Part shown: positions 13,501 to 25,929 of the stretch, one piece after another | How the letters are laid out: every line of letters starts with the position of its first letter | Numbering within the stretch: the first letter of the stretch is position 1 | NCBI GenBank assembly: GCA_022393335.1 | Contig: JAJEKB010020302.1 | Span: 370,136 to 434,135, forward strand | Reading direction: 5' to 3' | From: Macrotrachela quadricornifera | Taxonomy: Eukaryota > Rotifera > Eurotatoria > Philodinida > Philodinidae | Length of the DNA stretch: 64,000 nucleotides | Program-made: the position numbers and the translations under genes | Notes under the pieces: generated by a model | What the model was told of the DNA's origin: nothing | Databases searched by the model: none | What the model saw: only the letters and a program-made list of their open reading frames with translations

Positions 13501-16500
13501 CAATAGTGGAAAGATCGGCCTATCTAACCATTATATTATAGTTGAGAAAGTATATTATTTTCGAAAACGATTAAGCTCATTTTTTAAAACTCATGACATA
13601 TCTCAGAAGAAAGACGACTGGAATTTTTTTTAGTTTATAAAAAAATAGAATTGGTTCGACCATAGACACCGTTCAATATTCAAGTTATTTTTTCGTTGCT
13701 GTTCCAAATTTATTCAAAAACCAGACACTTCACTTTGAAATAAACCATAGTAATCATTCAATAATCCTGCCTCACGTGTTCTTACACGGTTCTGATGTAT
13801 ATTGTTTTCAATAAAATCTCTGTAGAATTAAAATGTGAAATGCAAGACAGCTGCTACGACTAATGGTAAAGTGATATAACTTAACTAAAAACTTATAAGT
13901 AACTCAATCTCCTCTCGCAAATTGACGACCACTCCCATCATAAGAGACTATGTATGAACAAAACTCAGGAATGAGTCATTGAATTTAATGTAAAAAAGAG
14001 TTAATGTTTATTACTTAACACTTAATTCACTTGAAATAAAATAGTTGAATGATAAATTTAAGACAAATACAACTTAATTTCGATTTTGTAGAAAAAGATT
14101 ATTTAACGAAGTTTCATGAGAAGTTATCAAGGTAGAGAAACCATGTTACGATTCAAATTTCTCAATTCTGACGAACCTTGATCAATCGTTGTAAAATTCC
14201 GTTACTTTCAAGAAATACTCGTTTCATAACGAAATTCTCAAGCTACAAATTTTGCGTTATTCAATGACACTACTACTTTTACTTTGATTTTCTAAGGTTA
14301 AAATGTTAAAGCACAATATTTTAACTTCACGAATGAAAGTAAAGTTAAAAGTACATTTCTGACCATGAATCGTTTTTAATAATGATTAATAGATGCCTCT
14401 CGCATACTTTTTATTAATATTATTGATTAAATCAAGCTACTGAAAGTTTACGCTAATTAAATCATGTTAAAAAAATAGGTGTTGTTGTAGAACCATTTGG
14501 TTGCAATAATTGAAATTGCTAAAAAGGTCTCGTACGAATCTAAGATACTTACAAAATGTTTGCCAACGGTTCATAAAGGTCTTTCAAAAGTTTTATAGAT
14601 TTGCTACGAAACATTACAAAAAATGTTTTCAAATTGATTGCAAGAGTTGGTACCTTTTACAGATCACCAAATCCTCTTTGGTTCCGTAATTATGTCATTA
14701 TTTTTCAGCGTAGAAATATTTCTTGAAACGTAGTTTGTCATAAAAAAGAAGATGCGCCATGAAACTTCTAAATAGCTAGAACTATTTTTTATTTTTTCAC
14801 TGCTTTTTGAATTATGTAGAATCATCGATAAATTCCTACGAAATGAATAAAATTTGAAAAATTTATAAATTTTCACTTAAACAACCAAATGTTCATTATG
14901 ATAAGTTTTTCTGAAGAGAGCATTCATTGTGAGATTATGACAATAACTGACAAAAAAGTTAAAAATACTACAGTCAAAAGTTCGAAGAAAATGAGAATAA
15001 TGTAACCAAACAAGAATTTTTAGTCACCCTCAAACTATTATGCGATCTTCATTCTCTCAAATGAAAACGCAAATAAGCTTAAATTTTATCAAAAATGCAA
15101 TAGAGATAAAAGCGTTTCTCATTGTTGAGTATTTCATTTCCGAGAAACGAAAGCGCTATTAAGATCGGATTTTCTAACGTTTGCTGGATAGATCGAGATG
15201 TTTAGACATTTTTGTTTGCGTTTTTTGTTTGTAGAAGCGGGGAATACATTTGTGTTCCCTGTTCTCGAAAATGAAACACAAAAGGGGCATTCCTATTTGA
15301 CAGTACACCTGCAAGCGACAGAGAATGCTTTTATTCTATAAAAAAAGTTCCTAGACAAAATCTTTTAACATTCTAGGTTTGAATACCATTTTATGACACT
15401 TTTTGGCTAAAATTGAAAAAAAATAGATAAAAGAAAGGGTTCGCATAATGGTACTTTCAACTTTAGAACTCTAAACAATTCAAAATTTTCGATAAAACTC
15501 TTAATATTTTCTTATGATACTTTTGTTTTTTTTAGAGAATAAAGGCAGTACTTCTTTGTTTAACAAAATTGTCCAAAAGGTCTGTTATATTCTTTTATTT
15601 TTGTAATGCATCTATATATATTATTATTTCTGTTTCTAGTTTCCGTTTGGCACAGCAAATCAGACAGGTAAGAACATAAAAATTCTTTTCCCTTTCAATG
15701 TTTAACCAATGAACAGTTAAGTATGCGTCTAAATGTACTTTATTTTTCTGTATGAATAATTACCCAGACAGACGTGTAGACAAAACTCAAAGTTTATCTC
15801 AAAAAAAAAATCTTGCATGTTCTTATTATTTTTTTCGAAAAAAAATCATTTTCCAATTAGAGGACCCCGCCGGATAAGACCGTAAATATGGCTCCCAACA
15901 ATTCTGCCTCAAACCTATACCAAAAGAAAGCTTACATTTTTTTTACATGTTTCGGTGTATTTTTTTTGACTTTGATTAGGGTAGGGATAAATTCTTAGAA
16001 CCATCCTCATTTGTGGTCATACATATATTTTGGCTTATATAGCCATATATTGTACTCTTCGAATTTTTTACGTCAAACATTTCTTTTTAAGTTTGCATAC
16101 TAGGAATTAATGCATCTTGCTTTGCTCTACAAAATGCATATAGATGATTGATACTTAACATCTTCCTTCTTAAGGAATATAGAATTTCTCTGCCTTGTTA
16201 GTATCAATTTTTTTATATGAATCCGCAAACATGATTTCAGTGCAACAGCTCATTCTCTCATATAACGTCTTTTACTACTGACACTGTATAGGAACCACGA
16301 ATTTCCATCAAAAATATCAAAAGAATGGGTAGTATAGGTTGAAATTTAAGGAATATGACGCTGAAGGGGAGTAGGGGTAAAATTTCGATGAAAATATGTT
16401 ACGATGAAAAGTAAAGTTTTTGGTATATTTTCGCATGCTGATTCCGAATATCAAGCTTATTTTCTATGAAAACCAATATGCGATAATCAAAACCATGAAA

Positions 16501-18617
16501 TACTAACAAATATCGATGGTAGCTATTGTCAGCAATGGAACTGCCATCTATTATCTTTCATTCAAGGCAGTCACTATCGTAAATTTCTTTGCTTCAAGCA
16601 CTTTTTCGAAGCTTCTCACTTTCATGACTGAATATTTCATAACAACCTATTTATTGGACACATTTCGAATAAAATCAATCGTATAGAAAAATTAATATTT
16701 TGTTACCCTTTCTCATAAAAAACACTAATGCTGAATACAACAATAGTATTATCTATTAAAACTTTCCGTTAGCTGTATGGTGTAACTTAAAAAAGTCAAA
16801 ATCGTTCTTTTCTTCACAATCTCGAGAATTCAATATCTCACGAAAAAATGACCGTGGGCACGAATTCTTTTAGGATTAAAATACGAGGCAAAAAGTAGTG
16901 AATCACTTCGAACAGTTTACTCTTTAGTTCAATTCTACAAAGATTTTGTGATGATGCTGAACAAAATCTTCGAGGATTTCCAATCACATTATAAAAGATG
17001 AGAACAAAAATCTTTTATTTTTCCGATTCTGAAATTCTGACAGAATTCTGGAATTTTCTGCCTACATATTTCTCTCAGGAAAAATAGTGAATCCTTGCAG
17101 AATCCTGATCATATCTTTCAAGAATCTTGTACTGAAACATCAAAAATTTTCCTTACCGTTAGGGCTATTACTTGAAACAATCAAAATGAATATTATTAAT
17201 AATGAGAATGAAAATAAGAGAGACAACATTTTTACGTGGACTCACTTACCCGCTCGATAGAACACTGTTGGAAATTATATGAAATAAAATTTCAAGAAAT
17301 ATACTATCTTATGGGTGAGATATAAGTATTTTTTATCTCGATTTTAATAAAATAATGGATATGAAAAGAAAAAGACCACTACAGAACAAAAAAATCTCTC
17401 TATTTTTTTCTATCACTAGTTTAATACATGATATTAAACAATGTTCAATATTTATGTCTTTCGAAGATTTTAGACTACTTCTCTCAAGAAAAAGCTTTTC
17501 TCCAGTTTTTATTTTCTTTATATTTGAGAAATCATTGGTATAGGCATCTATACAGTATGTTATAATAGTGCTTTTCTTTATACTTCTCTATCACATCAAA
17601 CAGAGTGAAAAACAATATTGTAGAAGTTATTTCTTTTCTCACAACTCATAGAAAAAAATGGAAGATTCTTTTTAATGATGATCTTGTTTTCTCTTTCTTT
17701 TAGTACCACTTCGTGCCAGTTCGATAGATACTCCTCCAAATATCAAATGGAACAAGAATGGTCAAACAGTAGGAGGACAAAATCCAACACTTCTTCGTCC
17801 TCAAGGTTTATATGTGGATGATGAACAAACAATTTATGTTGCTGATTCTGAAAACCACCGTATTGTAGTATGGAAATCGGGTGAAACAAATGGACAAATA
17901 GTGGCAGGTGGACATGGACAAGGAAATGGTACTCATCAATTGAATTGTCCAACAGATGTGATCGTGGATAAAGAGAAAGATAGTCTTATTATTTGTGATC
18001 GGGATAATAGAAGAGTAGTTAGATGGCCTCGTCAAAATGGAACAAGTGGAGAAATAATTATTTCAAACATCACTTGTTGGGGTTTGACAATGGATGACAA
18101 TGGATTTCTCTATGTCTCTGATACTGAAAAGGATGAAGTAAGAAGATATCGAATGGGTAAATCCGAAGGAATAGTAGTAGCAGGTGGAAATGGGAAAAGA
18201 AATCGTCTTCATCAATTCGATTTCCCCACTTACATATTCGTCGATCGAAAACATTCAGTATTTGTGTCTGATTTTCATAATCACCGTGTGATGAAATGGA
18301 TACAAGGTGCAAAAGAAGGTATTGTTGTTGCTGGTGGACAAGGAAATGGAAATAGTTTGACACAATTGAACTGTCCTCATGGAGTTGTAGTTGATCAGTT
18401 GGGTACTGTTTATGTAGCTGATAGTCTTAATCATCGAATTATACGTTGGCCTAAAGGAGCACAACAAGGAAATGTTATTGTTGGTGGAAATGGTGAAGGA
18501 GCACAAGCAAATCAACTCAGTTATCCCATGGGATTGTCATTTGATCGACAAGGTATTCTCTATGTTGTTGATAGTAGTAACAAACGAGTACAACGATTTA
18601 ACATTGAAATACCATGA
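10583..18617 (+). CDS. ART-TPR-NHL chimeric protein (predicted, 5 exons)
   Basis: Proposed exons are 10583-10933, 10983-12108, 15536-15579, 15640-15667 and 17704-18617. Every junction is GT..AG and phase-consistent, giving 820 residues. The N-terminal ~117 residues are of unknown role. An arginine-type ADP-ribosyltransferase fold follows, with the R-S-E signature: YRG (Arg274), FFSTS (around Ser301) and E-S-E (Glu353/Glu355, normally the catalytic pair). Such enzymes move ADP-ribose from NAD+ to a protein side chain. Two TPR-like helical pairs (about residues 415-480) follow. The last exon encodes an NHL beta-propeller with repeated YVADSxNHRIxxW blades, likely a protein-binding module. Exons 1-2 and exon 5 are strong on their own. 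The two micro-exons (44 and 28 nt) and introns of 3.4 and 2.0 kb are the weak part. The alternative is two genes: an ART-TPR gene ending at 12146 by reading through the 12109 donor, and a separate NHL gene. Confidence 0.6.
10934..10982 (+). other. intron 1 of the ART gene (49 bp)
   Basis: It runs gtaaaatt...tttacag between codons, phase 0. The flanking coding halves read FAK and VKAVV, joining the N-terminal region to the ART domain. The frame also stays open for a while through the intron, so retention is possible but would soon run into a stop. Confidence 0.75.
12480..13765. repeat. long inverted-repeat element in a predicted intron
   Basis: About 12485-12790 and 13440-13760 are inverted, imperfect copies of each other. 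Matching pairs include ctatttttttataaa with tttataaaaaaatag, and tactttctcaactataatata with its complement near 13535. Arms of roughly 280 bp flank about 650 bp of unrelated AT-rich DNA. I cannot fix the outer ends or a target duplication. It is probably a non-autonomous foldback-type element. Confidence 0.6.
13766..15535. other. rest of predicted intron 2, nothing recognised
   Basis: AT-rich, only short frames, no family motif on either strand. It ends in a pyrimidine-rich acceptor tract at 15524-15535. Confidence 0.4.
15668..17703. other. predicted intron before the NHL exon, nothing recognised
   Basis: It begins with a good donor (gtaagaac) at 15668 and ends with ctttcttttag at 17703. There is no supportable gene inside. 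The frame at 17355-17543 is low-complexity. If the chimeric gene model is wrong, the NHL gene's own promoter must lie here. Confidence 0.4.
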
Positions 18618-18723
18618 AATTAATGGGATGAACTGATAAATTTTATTTATTTTCAGCTATTGATTATTACTTTTTGATTGCTGTGTAATCTTAATTGAAA
18701 AGAAATAAATGAATTGATGTGTA

Positions 18724-20416
18724 CAGGGTGGTCCATAAGTTACCCGACACTTTTTGATTTTGAATAACTTTCGATAGAAACATGTTAGAGAGTTGAGGGT
18801 TTCATCGCATCGTTCTATCTATTATTCAGAATATCTGTTGGTTATAAAATAACCATTCATGTTTTTGGTTTACTTAAGGACATTTTTCGTTTCGTCGCCT
18901 ATTAACGAAGGTCAAGATGTTTTCTCCTTTCCTGTTATTAACACTATGACCGCTTATTCTTCTCCATAACCTGGTCCTTTCTTCTTTCGTCTGTTCGAAA
19001 AGTGCAATTTATCTAACTAATAACGCGTCTACTTGTATTACATCTGCTGATGGCGGAAGGTGTTGGAACAAGACCCACTACAGAACAAAAGGTATTTTTA
19101 GTAAAAACTTTCGACGAAACAAATAACAAGAGCGAAGTATGTCGTCGTTTCTCCAAAACATTTAATCGTCAAACTACTCGTGAAACGGTTGGTGATGTCG
19201 TCAAGTGGTTTAAAGAAAGCGGTACCATTGCAGAGAAGAAGAGATCAGGCCGACCAGTTGTTGTTCGAACCGAAGAGAACAAAGCTGATATTAAATCTGC
19301 CTTTTCAGAAGATCCAACAACATCTACGAGACGCGCTGCATTGATGACTGGTATTTCTAAGACTTCGATTCTGCGAATACTGGGTGATTTGGGATTTTGT
19401 CCCTATAGACCACGTCTAGTACAACACTTGAATGAGGATGATCCCGATCGAAGGATTGAATTTTGTGAAAAATTATTGACGATGGCTGAAGAAGATAAGG
19501 ATATTTTTGACAAGATCATTTGGACCGATGAGGCAGTTTTCAAGCTTAATGGTCATGTCAATAGACATAATTCAATTTATTGAGCGTCGGAAAATTCAAA
19601 GATCGATTTCGAAAGAGATTTGAATGTTCCTGGCATTTCTGTTTGGGTGGGACTATCATCGTATGGTGTCATTGGTCCATTTTTTTTCAGTTCTACTGTT
19701 ACTGGTGCTAGCTACGTACAAATGTTACAGGATCAGTTTCAACCCGTGATCGCTAATTGGCCTGATATGGACGATTTTTGGTTTCAACACGACGGTTCTC
19801 CAGCTCATTACAGTCGGCTAGCTCGTGACTACCTAGACGAGATGTTTCCTGACAGATGGATAGGGCGTCGTGGTGCAGTCGAATGGCCTTCAAGGTCACC
19901 CGACCTAACCCCACCTGATTTCTTTGCTTGGGGTGTTGTTAAGGACGCTGTTTATTCACCGAAACCAACATCATTGAATGAATTAAGGAATGAAATTGTC
20001 AAAGCATTTCGACTAATTTCACTCGAACTCTGCAAGAAAGTCTGCCGGTCGGTCGATTTTCGAACAAGACTATTAACTGCTTCTAATCTATACTTTTTTT
20101 TGAATAATGTGTTGTTAAACAAAAGTGTTAGATCCTAAATAAACAGTTTACAAAGATCGAAAGTAACTAACAATAGCAGAGAGCCATGTTGATTTTAAGA
20201 ATTGATGATGCTACATCGTCTTTATAGCGCTACTACTATTTTTTCGAGGACAAATGGATGGATGGTTATTTTATAACCAATCAATATTCTGAATAATAGA
20301 TAGAACGATGCAGTGGAACAGTCTCTTTCAAATTGTGAAACCCCCAGCTCCCTAACATGTTTCTATCGAAAGTTATTCAAAATCAAAAAGTGCCGAGTAA
20401 CTTATGGACCACCCTG
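18724..20416 (+). mobile_element. mariner-like element (DUF4817-type), nearly intact
   Basis: It starts cagggtggtccataagttac, with the inverted copy at the right ending in ccaccctg. The arms remain alignable for about 130 bp and include a shared block ending in tggttataaaataacca. The TA target duplication is at 18722-18723 and 20417-20418. It lies between the NHL exon and the peptidase gene, abutting the dispersed repeat at 20418. It encodes one transposase on the + strand. Confidence 0.9.
19050..20138 (+). pseudogene. mariner-family transposase with one in-frame stop
   Basis: The frame is continuous from 19050 to 20138 except for TGA at 19581-19583. The N-terminal half has the helix-turn-helix type used by this group (EQKVFLVKTFDE, then a KRSGRP linker). 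Catalytic acidic residues are visible: Asp in WTDEAVF before the stop, Asp in WFQHDGSPAH, and Asp in RSPDLTPPDFFAWG, with 36 residues between the last two. The stop sits just after the first catalytic Asp, in HNSIY/ASEN, where relatives often have Trp. One substitution would explain it. No frameshift is needed, so the insertion is probably recent. Confidence 0.85.
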
Positions 20417-20417
20417 T

Positions 20418-20612
20418 ATTGCAGCAGAAAAAAAGTCAATTTTTTGCTTTCGACGTATTTTCTCTGTTCCATTTCTATTTCATCCATAAATTTAATATAC
20501 CAACAGATGCAGCAAATTCTTTTCTTTCTTTTGGTAGGTCACTTTGAAAGAAAAGACTTAGGTGTAGTTGAAAAAAATGAAAAGTACAAAGAAGAAAAAA
20601 TCAATTTCTGTT
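20418..20612 (+). repeat. dispersed repeat, copy 2 (partner at 1490)
   Basis: It matches 1490-1685 on the same strand over about 195 bp, and a further part continues to about 20645. It starts exactly at the TA duplication of the mariner and ends about 135 bp before the start of the peptidase gene, so it may supply part of that gene's promoter or 5' leader. Confidence 0.65.
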
Positions 20613-20779
20613 TTTTGCTTAATTCAAACAAAATCCCATTACAGCATATTTCTACTGTATAATTATATGCAGTCACGGTTGAATAACTTATATTGTATTT
20701 GTAATATTCATTCTTTATTCTTACCTTTTCTTTTGCTGCACATTTTCATTTTTTCGTATATACTTAACACACCGAAATT

Positions 20780-23700
20780 ATGACTACTGAATCTAAAGAA
20801 GAACAATCATCTTCGGATTTAACAATTGTTCATGTTGTTGATACAATCAAGAAAAGTGATTATGATAATTGGAACTATCGTGGCTTAGAACTTTCCAATG
20901 AAATGCTTGTTGTACTTATCAGTCATCCAGATATTGATAAAGCAGCTGTTGCTCTTGATGTTAGTATTGGTAATTTAGCAGATCCAAAAGAGATACCTGG
21001 TATGGCTCATTTTCTTGAACATATGCTCTTTATGGGTAGTGAAAAAGTAAGTTTTTATTTTGATTTATTTTGAAAATTAACTTTGAAATTACGTTGTAGT
21101 ATCCAGGTGAAAACGAATATGATAAAACAATCAAAGAAAATGGTGGTTATGCAAATGCCTCTACATTCTCTGATCATACGGTTTATCATTTCAGTGTTTA
21201 TTTGGATTCCTTAGAATATGCACTTGACGTGTAAATTCAATCACAGTAAAACTTTTCTATAATGATTACATTAGTCAGATGGAGAACAGACAAAAATATA
21301 CATATTTTGATAAACAACTATGACGTAGACATAAATCGATTAAAATAGAAGGTTGAATCAGTAAACGATAAAAAAAGAATCGAAATATCATACTAACCTT
21401 TCTAGATTTATTCAGTTTAGAGAAGTTTTACTGAATTTGATTTTGTAATTAAACAGAATTTGTTTTCAGTTTTAGTCAATTTTTTGTTTCACCATTATTT
21501 TATGATTCATCAATTGATCGAGAAATCGAAGCAGTCAATCATGAGCATGAAGGAAATTTATTCAGTGATGGTTGGCGTTTATTTCAAGTACAAAAGTCGA
21601 CATCAGATCCTTTACATCCATTCTCAAGGTTTGGAACTGGAAATAGAGAAACGTTGAAAACAATACCGAAAAAACTTGGTATTAATATTCGAGAAGCATT
21701 GATCGATTTTTATAATAAACAATATTCATCGAATCGAATGAGTTTAGTTGTTCTTGGCAATCGTAATTCATTTATATTATTTTGAAAAGAAAATCATTTA
21801 TTTTCTTTATATAGAATCACTTGATGAATTACAATCATTTGTACTTCAATCGTTTAAAAATGTTCCAAATAGAAAACTGGAAAAAGCAATCTATCCATCT
21901 GATCCTTATGGAAAAGATAAATGCAAAGTATTTTTTTTCTCAAATAAATTTTTCTTTTTCAATATATTTCTTTTCTTCAAAGACCATCTGTTATTGTGTA
22001 CCTGTGGAAGAAACACATGGTTTAGTAATTAAATGGATTGTACCTGATTACGGAGAATTCTATTATTGTCATGTATAGATTTTTCTATTTCAATATTTAC
22101 TATTTACATTTTATTTAGCCTCGATCATATCTATCACATTTAGTTGGACATGAAGGTATTGGTTCAATCTTGGCATATTTAAGAAAACTAAATTATGCTA
22201 CAGCATTGATGGGTGGAGAAGGTCAGTCTATGCCTGGTTTTAGTTTTTTCGGTGTTAATATCGATTTAACAATTGAAGGATTAAGTATAAAAATTTTATT
22301 GAAAAAACTGTTTTTCCTACATTCGAAAAATTTAGATCATTGGCAAGATATCATCTATATTATTTATCAATATTTGGCTATGCTACGTAAAGAAGAAAAA
22401 AAAATATGGTTTTTTGAAGAATATAAAGTAAATAATAGAAAATCTTATTTGAAAGAATAAAATTTATTTTATTTAGAATTTATCTAAAGTTAAATTTCAA
22501 TTTGATGAAAAAGAAGAATCAATTGACGATGTTAAAAGAATCGCTTCGTCGATGAGGGTTTTGTCCAATAATTCTTTTTTTTGTTTTTAAATTAATATAT
22601 GTTGTTTTGGTAGAATTATCCATTGGAAGAATGCCTTTCTGGTCCATATGAAGATCGTGAATTTCGTCCTGATCTAATCGAAGAAGAACTCAACAAATAT
22701 TTACTTCCCAGTAAAATGAAGTGAATAAACCGACACATTCTTAAGTTTTAAAACAAATTTATAATCATTGCAGAGTATTTATTTCGAGTAAAAATTTTCA
22801 GTCAATTGCTAACGAAAGAGAAAAATGGTATGGTACAGAGTATAAACTTGAATGTTTACCAGAAGAATTTATCAAAAAATGTGAAAATTGTGAATTAAAT
22901 TCTGAACTTCATTTACCCGAACCAAATCCATTTATTCCAACAGATTTTCAATTGTTTTCAGAAAAAGATAATGCAACAAAAGCACAATTACCAATCAAAC
23001 TTGAAGTAAATATATTTGATTTCTATGATGTAATTTCAAATAATTTATTCTAGGAAAATGAATATTATCGTCTTTTTTATGCTCAAGATTCATTTTATAA
23101 ACTACCTAAAGCATATATGTATTTTCTATTTCAAACGTAAGTGTAATATAATAAACAAAAAAATCTCAATTCATCTCTTTCTTACAATTTTAGTCCACTA
23201 GCAAATATTGATCCATTCCATAGCAATTTAACAGCAGTCTATGCTCGCTTAATTTTTGATTCATTAGTTGAATTTGTCTATCCAGCACTACTCACTAATC
23301 TAACTTATTCATTAGACCATATCAGTTGTGGCTGTTCAGTAAGCTAAAACATTCGTTTTCAAGTAAGACACGAATTTCTTTTTCTACTAGTTGACAATTT
23401 ACGGATATAATCATAAAATCAAACAATTTGTTGATCAAATCATTGATCAAATGATTAATATTGAAATCAATGTAGAAAAACTCGAAATAGCCAAACAAGC
23501 AGTAATTATATTGAAAAAAGTTATCAATTAAGTCAAGATTTTCCTAGGTAAAAAGTGAATATCAAAATCACCGTTACAATGTTCCATATTCTATGGCTAA
23601 TGCATGTCTTATACATTTAATCGCTCAGCATAAATGGACTCCGGAAGAATATCTCAGTTGCATTGATAGTAACTATTGAACAAAAAACTATTCTGATCAA

Positions 23701-25114
23701 AAACTCGTTCTTTTTTTTCTTAGATATTACAGTTAGAGATGTGGAATTACTCATACCTCAAATGTTCCATCGTTTTTATATTGATTCATTAATGTATGGA
23801 AATTTGACAAAAGAAGTAAGAAAATTCTTTTATTAACTAATAAATCGCTTTCGTTAATTAGCAAGCGATCGATTGTATGAATTCAATAAAACAAAAATTT
23901 CAAATGAAAAAACTTTATCAACCGATATATGCTAGTATGTGGTTTCATAATCGTGGATTAATGTTACCTGAAGGTCATTTACAATTATTTTTAGAATTCT
24001 TCTGAAATAAATAAATATTTCTACGTAGGTTGTAATTTTGCATATCGAATATCAAATGATGCATATAAATTAAATGCAATTATGATCTATTTGGAATGTT
24101 TCGAGGAAACGTTGGAAAATAATGTCTTATTAGATTTGTTTTGTTATCTTATTAATGAACCTTGTTTTAATCAATTGCGAACAATTGAACAGTTAGGTTA
24201 TTTTGTTAGTTCAAGGGCATTTCATTTAAATGGTGTGCTAGGTTTTACCATTACTGTTCAAACAACACAAGATCTGGATTTTGTTAATCAACGCATTGAG
24301 ATCTTTCTTGATTCAATGAACGTATGCAGATATTAGAGAAAGATACAATAGAAATGAATTATTTCTTTGTTCAATAGGATTATTTTTCGTCACTAAGTGA
24401 TGAAAACTTTGAACCACCATCTGAAGATGAAGTAATTGAGGATGTCATACCAGTGACAAATATGTCTGACCAAGGAAGAGCATATGCAACAGAAATAATT
24501 AATCATAAATTTTGTTTTAATCGACGTAAACATTAAAGAAACATAAAATGAAACATATTTGATTGATTTCTTTTTTTTTTCAGGTCAGCTTGAAAAAAAG
24601 CTCATGAGACGAGTAAAACCGAGTGATGTTCTGCGTTTCTATAATCATTATATCTCACCTCATTCAGCTCATCGTCGTAAACTTGCTGTTTATGTTACTC
24701 CATCAAAGCTAGCATACAGATCTGAACTAAATCAAGCAAGTGCTATTATACTAAAGGATCTCTTAGCTGCCAAGACTGGAAAAAGATTACCTTCGGTTAA
24801 TGATGCAAAGCATATTGAAGGAAAAAGAAGTTCATTTGGAAAAATAACTGACAAAACTAAGGAAATGATTCAACAACCTTGCATTGTCAATTCATTAATT
24901 AAAACAGCCTTACAAGGAATAGAAAATCAAGTAGCTGACAGAAAAGTTACTTTACCAAAGGTATAATCATTATAATTATGACCTTTTTGTTGAATAATTT
25001 CTCTTTTAGATTGATTGGATTGAAAATGTTCATTTGTGGAAAAATAGTTTACCATGTTATCCACTTTGTCGAATGCATGAAAATCTAAACATAATTGATC
25101 CCTACAAAATATAA
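20780..25114 (+). CDS. insulin-degrading-enzyme-like M16 metallopeptidase, 20 exons
   Basis: Exon starts/ends: 20780-21046, 21100-21230, 21470-21762, 21815-21927, 21983-22072, 22119-22284, 22336-22427, 22477-22557, 22614-22720, 22774-23005, 23054-23136, 23194-23338, 23391-23501, 23548-23668, 23724-23815, 23862-23973, 24029-24321, 24378-24525, 24584-24960, 25010-25114. All junctions are GT..AG and in phase, giving 1052 residues (human enzyme about 1019). The zinc site is HFLEH (His77, Glu80, His81) plus Glu158 in NHEHE, 81 residues after His77 as in the family. DGWRLFQ, HPFSRFGTGN and CFNQLRTIEQLGY are diagnostic of insulysin over nardilysin. The product likely degrades short peptides in the cytosol. 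It ends PYKI, without a peroxisomal signal. Exon 18 is acidic (EPPSEDEVIEDV), replacing a helix I would expect there. It looks functional. Confidence 0.92.
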
Positions 25115-25929
25115 ATGAACATTTTTGAATTCATTATCTTTTCTTTTTTTCTCGTCACTAAAATAAAAAAAAAACGGCATAATATTTTGGTAATTTAGAG
25201 AGGATGATAGCATGATTTATTAGTGTGTGTATGTATACCATATACATGTAAGTATTAGATCAGACATAAAGAAATAGATATTTACAATACTTTGAAAACT
25301 ATGTGTGTCTTTCTTTGTGAAGCATCCTGCCCATTAAGTAACAACCAAGCTCGTATTTATTACAATATTACGCCGAAATCATGATCATCAAATGTCCAAT
25401 CTTGTATTGATCAGTTATCAGAATTTTATCAATCAAGACTTGTTAAATCGATTATTAGGTTTTTTATAACAACTACATCAGATACTCATTGTACATATGC
25501 TATCGAAGATCATCAAACTAATGCAAATACTGATCTATGCTTTATACTGGCATTCAATAAAACATACGTGACATCTCACTATTGGGTCAAATCTTTTTTT
25601 GTCTTTTGTGAAAGACCACTTGGTAAATGAAATTTCACTTAAGTTTTGTTATAATGATACACGATACGAATAAAAAACGATTGGAACTGAACTTCAAATA
25701 AAGTTTTTGACGTTATCTAAAAACGAGGTAGCACTTATCCTACAGATTCGCCGACCCTTTTCCGAAAGAAGATTCAGTGTGATTATCGTTCAAAATAATT
25801 TTCATTTGGATTATCTTATATCTCAATCTCTTCGATTGCATGACAGCTACAAAACAAACATCCACTCTAGCGATGATCGTTTTATAGAAATATTCCTATA
25901 TAGATTCATATATAAATGACAAGCAAATC
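25115..25929. other. 3' flank of the peptidase gene, nothing recognised
   Basis: AT-rich sequence, with only short frames such as 25707-25919 that lack motifs. Confidence 0.4.

Noticed and set aside
17743..18515. Several minus-strand frames
   Set aside because: They are shadows of the NHL exon on the + strand; the NHL motifs are only in the + frame.
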